This document shows positions 25,450-36,083 of a stretch of 64,000 nt of DNA, piece by piece. The DNA comes from Fuscovulum ytuae. Its GTDB lineage: Bacteria; Pseudomonadota; Alphaproteobacteria; Rhodobacterales; Rhodobacteraceae. The DNA is taken from positions 3,765,001-3,829,000 of the forward strand of contig NZ_CP124535.1 in assembly GCF_029953595.1 (NCBI RefSeq), written 5' to 3'. The notes beneath the pieces are model-generated. The model saw only the letters and a program-made list of their open reading frames with translations, did not search any database and was not told the DNA's origin. Position 1 is the first letter of the stretch. Every line of letters starts with the position of its first letter. A program made the position numbers and the translations under genes.

Positions 25450-26441
25450 CACGGCCCGTTTCGGAAAGGCGGGGCATCGCCTGCGCGGGGAACTGGATCG
25501 TGGACATTGTCCATACGATCGAGGCTTGGCCCGCGAAAAGCGATCTGGTGCGGATCTTGGACGAGGTGGAGGGGACCGGGGGCGGGGCGGCGAATGTGAT
25601 GCTGTCGCTTGCGGCCTTTCAGGCGGGTTTGCCGCTTTGGGCCATCGGCTTGGTGGGGATGGACCGGCACGCCGCGACAGTGCGCTGGGCGGTGAAGGGG
25701 GCGGGGGCGGATGGCACCCATCTGGCCGAGACGGAGCGCGCGCCGACGGCCCATACCCATGTGATGAACCTGCCCGGGGACAGCCGGACGTTTTTCTACC
25801 ATCCCGGCACGAATGACCTTCTGGATGAGGGCGATATCGCGGTGGAGGCTGTGGCAGAGGCGGGGGCGAAGGTGTTTTACCTTGGCTATCTGAACCTTTT
25901 GGGGCGGCTGGATGCGGTTGAGGCCGGGTCTTCGGGCGGCGCGCGGGTTCTGGCGCGGGCGCGGGCGGCGGGGATGGTGACGGTGGCCGATCTTGTATCG
26001 ACCGACCGGGAGGGCTTTGCCGAGACGGTGGCGGCGGCGCTGCCGCATCTGGATGTGCTGTTTCTGAACGAGGGCGAGGCCGCGCGGGCGACGGGTTTGC
26101 CCGTGACGGGGCCGGATGATCTGGACGGGGTCGCGGCGGCGGCGGCGCGGTTGCGCCTGGGTGGTGCAGGCGTGGTGGTGGTGCATACGCCTGCGCTGGG
26201 GCTGTGGCTTTCGGGGGCAGGGGCGGTGGTGGTGCGGCCTGACCCTGTGCCTGCCTCGGACGTGGTGTCACCTGTCGGGGCAGGGGATGCCTTTGCGGCG
26301 GGTTGCCTTTACGGGCTGCACGAGGGGTGGGGGCCGGAGGCATGCCTGCGGCTGGGCCACCTTGCAGCGGCGGCGTCCCTGCGGGGGGCGACGGCGACGG
26401 GGGCGATCCCGGCGCTGCCTGTGTTGATGGGCGGTCAGTAG
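25446..26441 (+). CDS. PfkB-family carbohydrate kinase (TTG start)
   Basis: The frame begins at a TTG overlapping the previous TGA (TTGA). No in-frame ATG or GTG precedes the ribokinase fold, so TTG is the best start. The 331-residue product has the GTGGGAANVMLSLAAF sugar site and the VGAGDAFAAG anion-hole/catalytic Asp motif. It should phosphorylate the sugar made or handled by the neighbouring oxidoreductase, ahead of the aldolase. Its stop overlaps the convergent 2-hydroxyacid dehydrogenase gene by seven bases. Confidence 0.87.
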   Translation: MTRPVSERRGIACAGNWIVDIVHTIEAWPAKSDLVRILDEVEGTGGGAANVMLSLAAFQAGLPLWAIGLVGMDRHAATVRWAVKGAGADGTHLAETERAPTAHTHVMNLPGDSRTFFYHPGTNDLLDEGDIAVEAVAEAGAKVFYLGYLNLLGRLDAVEAGSSGGARVLARARAAGMVTVADLVSTDREGFAETVAAALPHLDVLFLNEGEAARATGLPVTGPDDLDGVAAAAARLRLGGAGVVVVHTPALGLWLSGAGAVVVRPDPVPASDVVSPVGAGDAFAAGCLYGLHEGWGPEACLRLGHLAAAASLRGATATGAIPALPVLMGGQ

Positions 26442-27367
26442 CCGCGTGCGCGGTCGACGCGGTGGAGGAAGGCTTCCCCCGCCTCGCCGCGGCGGATGTT
26501 TTCGGCGATCACGTGGCTTGCCGAAGAGGCGCGGGTGTCGGCAGCGATATGGGGCGTGACGGTGACGCGCGGGTGGGACCAGAAGGGGTGGTCCTGCGGC
26601 AGGGGTTCCACGCGGAAGACATCCAGCGTCGCATGGCCGATCTGGCCCGCATCCAGCGCGGCAAGAAGGGCGTCATCGTCGATCAATGGCCCACGACCGG
26701 GGTTCAGGATCACCGCTCCCTTGGGCAGCAGCGACAGAGTGCGGGCGTTCAGCGTGTTTTCTGTTTCCGGCGTGCGGGGCAGGAGGGTGACCACGATCTG
26801 GGCGGTGGACAGGGCCTGATCGAGGCCCGTGTCCCCGTGCAGGCAGGGGATGCCGGGGATCTGTTTGGGCGTCCGGCTCCACCCGGTGACGGGGAAGTTG
26901 AGGGCGGCAAGGGCGCGGGCGCAGGCGGTGCCCAACTCGCCCATCCCCAGCATGGTGACGGGGCGTTCACGGGCGATGGGCGGGCAGGTCGGATCCCAGA
27001 CATGGCCGGGGTTCACGATATGGCGGTCCATGCCGAGGTGGTGGCGCAGCGTGTGGCCGACGACCCATTCCACCATGCCTTCGGTCAGGCCGGGGTCCAC
27101 CATGCGGCAAAGCGGTTGGGTGAGGCTGGCATTTCCCACGATGCGTTCAACACCCGCCCAGAGCGACAGCACCGCCTTGCAGCGGGTGTAGGGCGCGAAG
27201 TCCTGCAGGGCAGAGCTGGGGGCGTAGATGATGTAATCCACCTGTTCTGGTGCCGCCTCGCGCGTGAGGGTGGCGGGCAGGCCCTTGGCCGCGATGGCGG
27301 CGCGGAGGGGGGCGGCATATTCCGCCCAATTGGCATCGGAGGCGGCGAAGAGGATGGTCAGGGTCAT
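26435..27367 (-). CDS. ghrA: Glyoxylate/hydroxypyruvate reductase A-like 2-hydroxyacid dehydrogenase
   Basis: The 310-residue protein has the D-2-hydroxyacid dehydrogenase NAD(P) domain (TMLGMGELGTACARAL). The catalytic Arg (LNPGRGPLIDDDAL), Glu (FRVEPLPQDHPFW) and His (VTPHIAA) are all present. The GhrA subtype is favoured by the N-terminal ASDANWAEYAAPLRA pattern and by length. It starts three bases after the rodA stop, so it appears to be the last gene of the mre transcript, with no obvious link to cell shape. It overlaps the convergent kinase gene. Confidence 0.87.
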   Translation of the reverse strand: MTLTILFAASDANWAEYAAPLRAAIAAKGLPATLTREAAPEQVDYIIYAPSSALQDFAPYTRCKAVLSLWAGVERIVGNASLTQPLCRMVDPGLTEGMVEWVVGHTLRHHLGMDRHIVNPGHVWDPTCPPIARERPVTMLGMGELGTACARALAALNFPVTGWSRTPKQIPGIPCLHGDTGLDQALSTAQIVVTLLPRTPETENTLNARTLSLLPKGAVILNPGRGPLIDDDALLAALDAGQIGHATLDVFRVEPLPQDHPFWSHPRVTVTPHIAADTRASSASHVIAENIRRGEAGEAFLHRVDRARGY

Positions 27368-27370
27368 CTG

Positions 27371-28510
27371 TTACCTAGGTCGGTGGACATGGGCGCTTTG
27401 GATCAGGCCGAAGGCGATGAGCAGCACCAGCATGACCGACCCGCCATAAGAGAGGAAGGGCAAGGGCACGCCCACGACGGGGGCCATGCCCATGACCATG
27501 GACAGGTTCACCGCCAGATAGAGGAAGAAGTTCGCCGCCAGCCCGATGATGAGCAATTGGCTGAAGCGGTCCTTGTTCTGCACGGCGGATGTGAAGCAGA
27601 AAAAGAGGATCAGGCCGTAAAGGATCAGCAGCGAGAAGGCGCCGACGAAGCCAAATTCCTCGCCCAGCGTGGTGAAGATGAAGTCGGTGTGTTTTTCGGG
27701 CAGGAAGTTCAGGCGCGACTGGGTGCCCTGCATGAAGCCCTTGCCGCCCCAGCCGCCGGAGCCGAGCGCGATCTTGGCCTGCATGATGTTGTAGCCCGCG
27801 CCAAGCGGATCGGCAGAGGGGTCAAGGAAGGTGTCGATGCGGCGATATTGGTAGTCGTGCAGGAATTGCCATGGCGTGCCGCGCAGGGCGAAGACGGCAA
27901 AGACGAGGCCTGCGATCAGCGCGGCCACCACGGCGAAATACCAGATGGAGACGCCCGCCGCGAACATCACCGCCGCGCCCCCCATCAGAAGCATGAGCGA
28001 GGTGCCGAGGTTGGGTTGGATCACCACGAGGAAGGTGGGCAGGATGATCATGGCGACCGGGATCAGCACCCAAAGTGGGCGCGAGGTTTTCTTGAGGTCG
28101 AGCCAGTCGTAATAGGCCGCGAGCATCATCACCATCGTGACCTTGGCCAGTTCCGAAGGTTGCAGGCGGAGGGGGCCGATATCAAGCCAGCGCTGTGCGC
28201 CCATGCCGACGACGCCGAAGAATTCCACCGCCAGAAGAAGCAGGATCGAAACGCCATAGGCGAGGCCCGCCATGTTGCGCCAAAACCAGATCGGCACCAG
28301 CGCTATGCCGAACATCAGCACCATGCCCGCCGCAAAACGCTTCATCTGCGGTTCGGCCCAGACGGCCATGTTGCCGCCTGCGATGGAGTAGAGGATGAGG
28401 AAGCCCACGGCCGAAACGGCGCTGACCAGAACCACCAGCGGCCAGTTGAGGTAAAGCACCTTGCGCAGGCCGGAGGGGACGGTTTTTACCTGATATTCCA
28501 GAAAGCTCAT
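27371..28510 (-). CDS. rodA: Rod shape-determining glycosyltransferase RodA
   Basis: The 379-residue polytopic membrane protein belongs to the SEDS family (FtsW/RodA/SpoVE), which polymerises lipid II into peptidoglycan glycan strands. Conserved features include GAQRWLDIGPLRLQPSE near TM4, NLGTSLMLLMGG, the QAKIALGSGGWGGKGFMQGTQS loop with LPEKHTDFIFT, and VPLPFLSYGGS at the C-terminus. Roughly ten membrane helices are visible. It follows mrdA by 18 bases; RodA and PBP2 work as a pair in the elongasome. Confidence 0.96.
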   Translation of the reverse strand: MSFLEYQVKTVPSGLRKVLYLNWPLVVLVSAVSAVGFLILYSIAGGNMAVWAEPQMKRFAAGMVLMFGIALVPIWFWRNMAGLAYGVSILLLLAVEFFGVVGMGAQRWLDIGPLRLQPSELAKVTMVMMLAAYYDWLDLKKTSRPLWVLIPVAMIILPTFLVVIQPNLGTSLMLLMGGAAVMFAAGVSIWYFAVVAALIAGLVFAVFALRGTPWQFLHDYQYRRIDTFLDPSADPLGAGYNIMQAKIALGSGGWGGKGFMQGTQSRLNFLPEKHTDFIFTTLGEEFGFVGAFSLLILYGLILFFCFTSAVQNKDRFSQLLIIGLAANFFLYLAVNLSMVMGMAPVVGVPLPFLSYGGSVMLVLLIAFGLIQSAHVHRPR

Positions 28511-28528
28511 GCCATGCCCCCTTGCGCC

Positions 28529-30472
28529 CTAGGCCCGCGAATTGCCGGATTGGGTGACATCGCGGAGTTTTTCGCGCAGGGCGTTCAGGTCCGTCTCGAT
28601 CCGCCCGCGCTGATTGGCGGGATAGGCGGTGAGGGGAGGGATATCCTCGTGCAGGGCGCGCAGGATGGCGTCACGGGCGATGGGCGCGGCGGCGGCAGAA
28701 CCGCCGCCGCCATGTTCCACCACAACGGTGACGGCATAGCGCGGGTTGTCATAGGGGGCGTAGCCCACGTAAAGCGCGTGGTCGCGGCGGTTCCATGGCA
28801 GTTGGTCATTCGAGATCACGCCGCGCGCGCGTTCGGCGGCGGTGATGTTGCGGACCTGACTGGTGCCTGTCTTGCCCGCGAAGACCATGGTGTCATCGGC
28901 AATGCGCGAGGAATAGGCGGTGCCGCGCTGGGTGTTCATCACCTCATACATCCCGTTCTGGATGGCGCGGAGATTTGTGCCGGACAGGCCGAGCGGTTCC
29001 GCCTCGGGCATTGGTTGCGGCGTGCCGTCGATGGCGCGGATCAGGCGCGGCACGACGGCGCGGCCCGTGGCAATGCGGGCGGTCATGACGGTAAGTTGCA
29101 AGGGAGAGGCCAGCACATAGCCCTGCCCGATGGAGGCGTTGATCGTGTCGCCGATGCGCCAGTCCTGCCCCCAGCGTTCCTGTTTCCACGCGCGGTTGGG
29201 CATGATGCCTTCGGTGATGGCGGACATGGGCAGGTCGTGGCGGATGCCAAGGCCAAGGCGTTTGCCCATCTCGGCGATCTTGTCGATGCCGACCTCTTGC
29301 GCGATTTCGTAATAAAAGACGTCGCAGCTTTCCGACAGAGAACGAGCAAGGTCCACACGGCCATGCCCGCCGCGTTTCCAGCAATGGAAGCGACGGTCGC
29401 CGAATTCGATATAGCCGGGGCAGGAATGGGTGGTTTCAGGGGTGATGAGCCCCTCTTCCAGCGCGGCCAGCGCGGTGACCATCTTGAAGGTGGAGCCGGG
29501 GGGATAGGCGCCCTGCACCGTCTTGTTGGCAAGCGGTCGGTGGTCATCCTCCATCAACGCGGAATAGTCGCGCTGCGAGATGCCGCGCACGAAGAGGTTC
29601 GGGTCGAAACCGGGCGAGGAGGCGCAGGCGATAAGTTCGCCCGTGTTCACATCCATGACCACGCAGGCGGCGCTTTCTTCGCCAAGGCGGGCCTGAATGA
29701 AATTCTGCACCTCGGCATCGATGGTCAGTTGGATATCACGGCCGGGGATTCCGTCGGTGCGTTCCAATTCGCGCATGACGCGGCCGACATGGTTCACCTC
29801 GATCCGTTTGTTGCCCGCGCTGCCGCGCAGCGTTTCTTCCATCCAGCGTTCGACACCGATCTTGCCGATCTGGAATTCGGGGATGCGCAAGACGGGATCG
29901 GGGTTGGGGCGTTCTTCGAGATCGCGTTCGCTGACCGGGCCGACATAGCCCACGACATGGGAGAAATCCTCGATCAGCGGGTATTGGCGGGACAGGCCCA
30001 CCTCGGGCGTGACGCCCGGCAGGGTGGGGGCGTTCATCGCGATCTTGGAGAAATCCTCCCAAGGCAGGCGGTCGGCCACGATGATGGGCACGAAGGGCGA
30101 GTTGCGGTCGAGATCGCGGGTGATCCGTTCCATATCCTCGGCCGTGATCGGGATGAGGTTGGTGAGACGGGCCAGCACCATATCCACGTCGCCCGCTGCC
30201 TCACGCGTGACCGTGACGCGGTAATTCTGTTCGTTGCCTGCGATCAGGACGCCGTTGCGATCGAAGATCAGGCCGCGTTCGGGCGGGATGAGGCGCATGT
30301 TGATGCGGTTCTCTTCGGCCAGAAGCCGGAATTCATCCGCCTGTTCGACGGAAAGAAAGCGCATCCTTGCGCCAAGGACGGCAAACATCGCCACCATCGC
30401 GCCGCCCATCATGAGCGAGCGGCGGGTGATGCGGCGGGCGCTTTCCTCTGTGTCGCGGGCGGTGCGTCTCAT
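28529..30472 (-). CDS. mrdA: Penicillin-binding protein 2 (elongation transpeptidase)
   Basis: The 647-residue class B PBP has one N-terminal membrane helix (SLMMGGAMVAMFAVLGA) after a basic tail, then the PBP dimerisation domain. The transpeptidase motifs are S-x-x-K in PPGSTFKMV, S-x-N-like SESCD, and KTG in FAGKTGTSQV. It crosslinks side-wall peptidoglycan in the periplasm together with RodA. Its start overlaps the mreD stop by four bases (ATGA). Confidence 0.96.
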   Translation of the reverse strand: MRRTARDTEESARRITRRSLMMGGAMVAMFAVLGARMRFLSVEQADEFRLLAEENRINMRLIPPERGLIFDRNGVLIAGNEQNYRVTVTREAAGDVDMVLARLTNLIPITAEDMERITRDLDRNSPFVPIIVADRLPWEDFSKIAMNAPTLPGVTPEVGLSRQYPLIEDFSHVVGYVGPVSERDLEERPNPDPVLRIPEFQIGKIGVERWMEETLRGSAGNKRIEVNHVGRVMRELERTDGIPGRDIQLTIDAEVQNFIQARLGEESAACVVMDVNTGELIACASSPGFDPNLFVRGISQRDYSALMEDDHRPLANKTVQGAYPPGSTFKMVTALAALEEGLITPETTHSCPGYIEFGDRRFHCWKRGGHGRVDLARSLSESCDVFYYEIAQEVGIDKIAEMGKRLGLGIRHDLPMSAITEGIMPNRAWKQERWGQDWRIGDTINASIGQGYVLASPLQLTVMTARIATGRAVVPRLIRAIDGTPQPMPEAEPLGLSGTNLRAIQNGMYEVMNTQRGTAYSSRIADDTMVFAGKTGTSQVRNITAAERARGVISNDQLPWNRRDHALYVGYAPYDNPRYAVTVVVEHGGGGSAAAAPIARDAILRALHEDIPPLTAYPANQRGRIETDLNALREKLRDVTQSGNSRA

Positions 30473-31008
30473 AGGCGTTTTCCGTAGGCGTCCACCTCAC
30501 CCGTCGCGGGTTTGCGCAGGTCGAAGGCAAGGCGGGATGCGGCCACCACAAGGGGATAGCACAGGATGGACCAGACTGTCTGCACCAGTGCAAAGCCAAA
30601 GCTGGGTTGCGGCAGGAAGGCGAAGGCGAAGGCCAGACGGTAAGAGATGAGGAGAGCCGCCATCATGCCCGCGACAAGCAGCCATTCGGTGACAAAGCCC
30701 AATTCGCGGGTCAGTGCTGCGCGAGAGCGGATGAATTCCGTGGCAAGGATGACGAGCGCGGTCCAAAGGCCGGGGGGGCGCATCAGGAGCAGGTCTTCCA
30801 GCAGCAGGACGGCAGCGATCAGGGGGACGGGCAGGAAATCGGGACGCCGGACAACCCATGCGAAGATGAGGCAGAGCAGGATGTCCGGCCCCGGCCATTC
30901 GCCTGCAACCGATCCAAGCGGCAGGAGTTTCAGAAAGAGGAAGGCCGCCGCGAGGCCCAGAAAGACCAGACGGTACAGCCAGACGGAAGAGCGAAGGCTG
31001 TCAACCAT
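30469..31008 (-). CDS. mreD: Rod shape-determining protein MreD
   Basis: The 179-residue protein has about five hydrophobic helices and the family-like WPGPDILLCLIFAWVVRRPDFLPV segment. MreD is an inner-membrane partner of MreC in the elongasome. It overlaps mreC by eight bases upstream and mrdA by four downstream, so the operon is tightly coupled. Confidence 0.92.
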   Translation of the reverse strand: MVDSLRSSVWLYRLVFLGLAAAFLFLKLLPLGSVAGEWPGPDILLCLIFAWVVRRPDFLPVPLIAAVLLLEDLLLMRPPGLWTALVILATEFIRSRAALTRELGFVTEWLLVAGMMAALLISYRLAFAFAFLPQPSFGFALVQTVWSILCYPLVVAASRLAFDLRKPATGEVDAYGKRL

Positions 31009-31987
31009 CGGCTCCTCCTTGGCCCGGCGAGCCTTCGGTCACGTCGCCCGTGCTGCCTTGATCGGCGGGGTCGGGGCTGGTGGCGGTGCCTTCGCCGGTT
31101 TCGGCCTCGGCCTCGGGCGGGGCGGGGGGCGGGGCGATGAGGGCACCCGCATCGGTGATCGGGGTGAGGTCATGGCTGCGCAGGACGCGCAGGAATTCCA
31201 GCCGTTCGTAATCGGCCGAAAGGACCACGCGCAGGCGGCGGTCGGTGCCCATGGCGACTTGGCCGACGAGAAGGCCAGCCGGCAGCATGGCGCCATCGCC
31301 CGATGTCACAACCCGGTCGCCGGGGCGGACGAGATCGGCGTCTTCAAGGAATTCGAGTGGCGGCAAGGCGCTGTTGTCGCCCGACAGAAGCGCGCGCTGG
31401 CCAGAGGGTTGCACGGTGACTGGAACGCGGGAGTTCGAGTCGGTGAGAAGGATCACGCGCGAGGTACGTTCACCCACGCCGGAAATGCGGCCCACCAGCC
31501 CGATGCCATCCATCGTGGCCCAGCCGTCGCGGATGCCGTCGCGCGCGCCCACGTTCAGAAGCACGGATTGGCGGAAGGGCGACCCGCTATCGGCCAGCAC
31601 GACGCCTGTGACATGGGTCAGTTTCGGGTCAAGCCGCACCTGATTGAGGTCAAGCAGGCGGGCATTCTTCTGTTCCAGTTGCAGCGCCGCCTCGCGCCAG
31701 GCCTTCATCTGCTGCAATTCGCGGCGGAGTTCCTGATTTTGTTCGTAAAGGCTCGCGTAGCTTTGGAATTCGTCGATCATCGCGGCGGCCTTGGTGATCG
31801 GCAGAAGCGCCCAGTCGAAAGAGGGCACCACACGATCCACCAAGGCGGCGCGGAAGCGTTCGACGCGGGGGCTGTCGATCCGCCAAAGGAGGAACAGGCC
31901 GATAAGGACAAGCACAAGCAGGCCGACAAACAGCCGCCGCAGGGGGCGGGCGTAATCTTCCGGTCCTGTGCTGCGCGACTTTGCCAC
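31001..31987 (-). CDS. mreC: Rod shape-determining protein MreC
   Basis: The 328-residue protein has a short basic cytosolic tail, one membrane helix (LRRLFVGLLVLVLIGLFLLW) and a coiled coil (~residues 65-105, LYEQNQELRRELQQMKAWRE). Periplasmic beta domains follow, with VTGVVLADSGSPFRQSVLLNVG and VGRISGVGERTSRVILLTD. The last ~50 residues are Pro/Glu/Ala-rich and probably disordered. MreC links MreB and MreD to PBP2. Confidence 0.95.
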   Translation of the reverse strand: MAKSRSTGPEDYARPLRRLFVGLLVLVLIGLFLLWRIDSPRVERFRAALVDRVVPSFDWALLPITKAAAMIDEFQSYASLYEQNQELRRELQQMKAWREAALQLEQKNARLLDLNQVRLDPKLTHVTGVVLADSGSPFRQSVLLNVGARDGIRDGWATMDGIGLVGRISGVGERTSRVILLTDSNSRVPVTVQPSGQRALLSGDNSALPPLEFLEDADLVRPGDRVVTSGDGAMLPAGLLVGQVAMGTDRRLRVVLSADYERLEFLRVLRSHDLTPITDAGALIAPPPAPPEAEAETGEGTATSPDPADQGSTGDVTEGSPGQGGADG

Positions 31988-32024
31988 GGCTTACCCTTTT
32001 CCGATGGCCTGCCCCGGTGCGGGA

Positions 32025-33467
<1,443 letters not shown>

Positions 33468-34211
33468 ATGCCCGATTTCCTGCCCGATCTTCCCGTTGAT
33501 GCCTTGCTCGCCGCCTTGCGGCGCAGTCCGGGGAACGAGGTGGATAGCGGCAAATTCGCGAGCCCCGAGTCCTCATCCGCGTTGGCGGTGAATGCCTTTG
33601 GCTGGTTTCTGGAGCGGCCCGATGCCCTGCCGCCTTTGCCCGGCGTGCCGATGGGGCGGCCTGAGGCTGTGGAGGTTGAGGCAGAGATGCGCTTCCCTTG
33701 GTCGGGCGGGCGGCATCCTTGGCTGGATGTGGCGGTGACGACGGCCACCACCTTGGTGGGGGTGGAATCGAAGCGCTATGAGCCGTTCCGTCCGGGCAAG
33801 GCCGTGCTGTTTTCCGAGGCCTATGACAGCCGCGACTGGGGGCCGGGGATGGCGGCCTATGATCGGCTGCGGGCGGAGCTTTCGGCGGGGCGCCTGCGGT
33901 ATCGGCATCTGGATGCGGTGCAGTTGGTGAAGCACGCTTATGGGCTGCGCAATCAGGCGCGAAAGCGTGGGCGGGGGGCGGTGCTGGTCTATTTGCATGC
34001 CGCGCCTGAGGCTTGGGCCAGTGGCAAGCCCGTCGATCCGGGGGCTATCCGTGCCCATGCGGCGGAGGTGGCGGATTTTGCAAGCCGCGTGAAGGGGGCG
34101 GATGTGGTCTTTGTGCCGGTGCGCTGGGCGGACCTTTTGGCGCAATGGGCAGGGCTGCCTGCACTGGCCGCCCATGTGGCGGCGATCCGGGCGCGGTTCG
34201 GGGTTGTGTGA
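33468..34211 (+). CDS. Orphan PD-(D/E)XK nuclease-like protein
   Basis: The start at 33468 follows GAGAGG and gives 247 residues. A PD-(D/E)XK-like active site is readable as Asp87 in HPWLDVAV and Glu100-Ser-Lys102 in LVGVESKRYEPF, with strand-like spacing between them. The context resembles restriction endonuclease-like proteins, but no methyltransferase or specificity gene is adjacent. The frame is isolated between mreB (divergent) and leuA (convergent). The nuclease call is an inference from three residues and predicted strands; DNA repair or a defence role are both possible. Confidence 0.6.
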   Translation: MPDFLPDLPVDALLAALRRSPGNEVDSGKFASPESSSALAVNAFGWFLERPDALPPLPGVPMGRPEAVEVEAEMRFPWSGGRHPWLDVAVTTATTLVGVESKRYEPFRPGKAVLFSEAYDSRDWGPGMAAYDRLRAELSAGRLRYRHLDAVQLVKHAYGLRNQARKRGRGAVLVYLHAAPEAWASGKPVDPGAIRAHAAEVADFASRVKGADVVFVPVRWADLLAQWAGLPALAAHVAAIRARFGVV

Positions 34212-34213
34212 GG

Positions 34214-34234
34214 GGGGGCGGCTGGGCCGCCCCC
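34214..34234. terminator. Bidirectional hairpin between convergent genes
   Basis: GGGGGCGGC and GCCGCCCCC form a perfect 9-bp stem with loop TGG between the nuclease-like gene stop and the leuA stop. Neither strand has a T tract after it. Confidence 0.6.
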
Positions 34235-34241
34235 TGCAAGA

Positions 34242-35816
<1,575 letters not shown>

Positions 35817-35853
35817 GGCTGTGGTCCTTGTGCCGTCTTGCTGCTTTTCCTTT

Positions 35854-35938
35854 GGGCGCTGGTCACCTCTGAGCGGTCGCGCCCTTCGGCACGCTCAGAG
35901 GCGGGTAAGGAGAAGCAGGCCACGGGGAGAGAGGGCGC
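35854..35938 (-). promoter_or_regulatory. Candidate leu attenuator: mutually exclusive hairpins
   Basis: Hairpin A pairs CCTCTGAGCG (35901-35892, containing the leader stop codon) with CGCTCAGAGG (35875-35866), a perfect 10-bp stem. Its loop holds GGGCGC (35884-35879). That hexamer can instead pair with GCGCCC inside the leader ORF (35938-35933) or GCGCCC downstream (35859-35854), and the downstream pairing also uses sequence within hairpin A. Ribosome position on the leader should decide which forms. No U tract follows any stem, so the output (Rho, pausing or translation) is not clear. Confidence 0.55.
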
Positions 35939-35981
35939 AAAGCGCTCCCGTCAGCGAAAGGATATGCCGGTCCCGTGTCAT
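35895..35981 (-). CDS. leuA leader peptide (28 aa, leucine-rich)
   Basis: On the minus strand ATG at 35981 opens a 28-codon frame ending TGA at 35897-35895. Nine of its codons encode Leu, including four in a row (CTG CTT CTC CTT, residues 22-25) in the C-terminal GLLLLTRL, as expected for a ribosome-stalling leucine sensor. Its stop codon sits in the 5' arm of a 10-bp hairpin. No Shine-Dalgarno is visible. The nearest promoter-like boxes would put transcript start close to the ATG, so leaderless translation is possible. Leucine leader peptides are established for leu operons of enterics and predicted in other proteobacteria. Confidence 0.72.
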   Translation of the reverse strand: MTRDRHILSLTGALCALSPRGLLLLTRL

Positions 35982-35989
35982 GGGGCGCG

Positions 35990-36017
35990 ACGATACGCAG
36001 GAATTGCCGCAGCGCAA
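35990..36017 (-). promoter_or_regulatory. Candidate leuA leader promoter
   Basis: On the minus strand TTGCGC (36017-36012), 16 bases, then TATCGT (35995-35990) resemble a weak sigma-70 promoter. The ATG of the leader begins nine bases beyond the -10 box. Just upstream, CCGAAAA/TTTTCGG inverted repeats (36020-36026, 36043-36049) and a GCGGGTT direct repeat of 10-base period (36028, 36038) could be a regulator site. Confidence 0.35.
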
Positions 36018-36083
36018 GGCCGAAAACGCGGGTTGAAGCGGGTTTTCGGCGGGTTATCTGCCCGGACGGAAAGCGAGGGCGGC

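Noticed and set aside
26303-30487. 1394-codon open frame on the plus strand
   Set aside because: It runs antisense through ghrA, rodA and mrdA, all clear family members. Its His/Gly/Asp-rich translation is what the complement of GC-rich coding sequence gives, and it matches no family.
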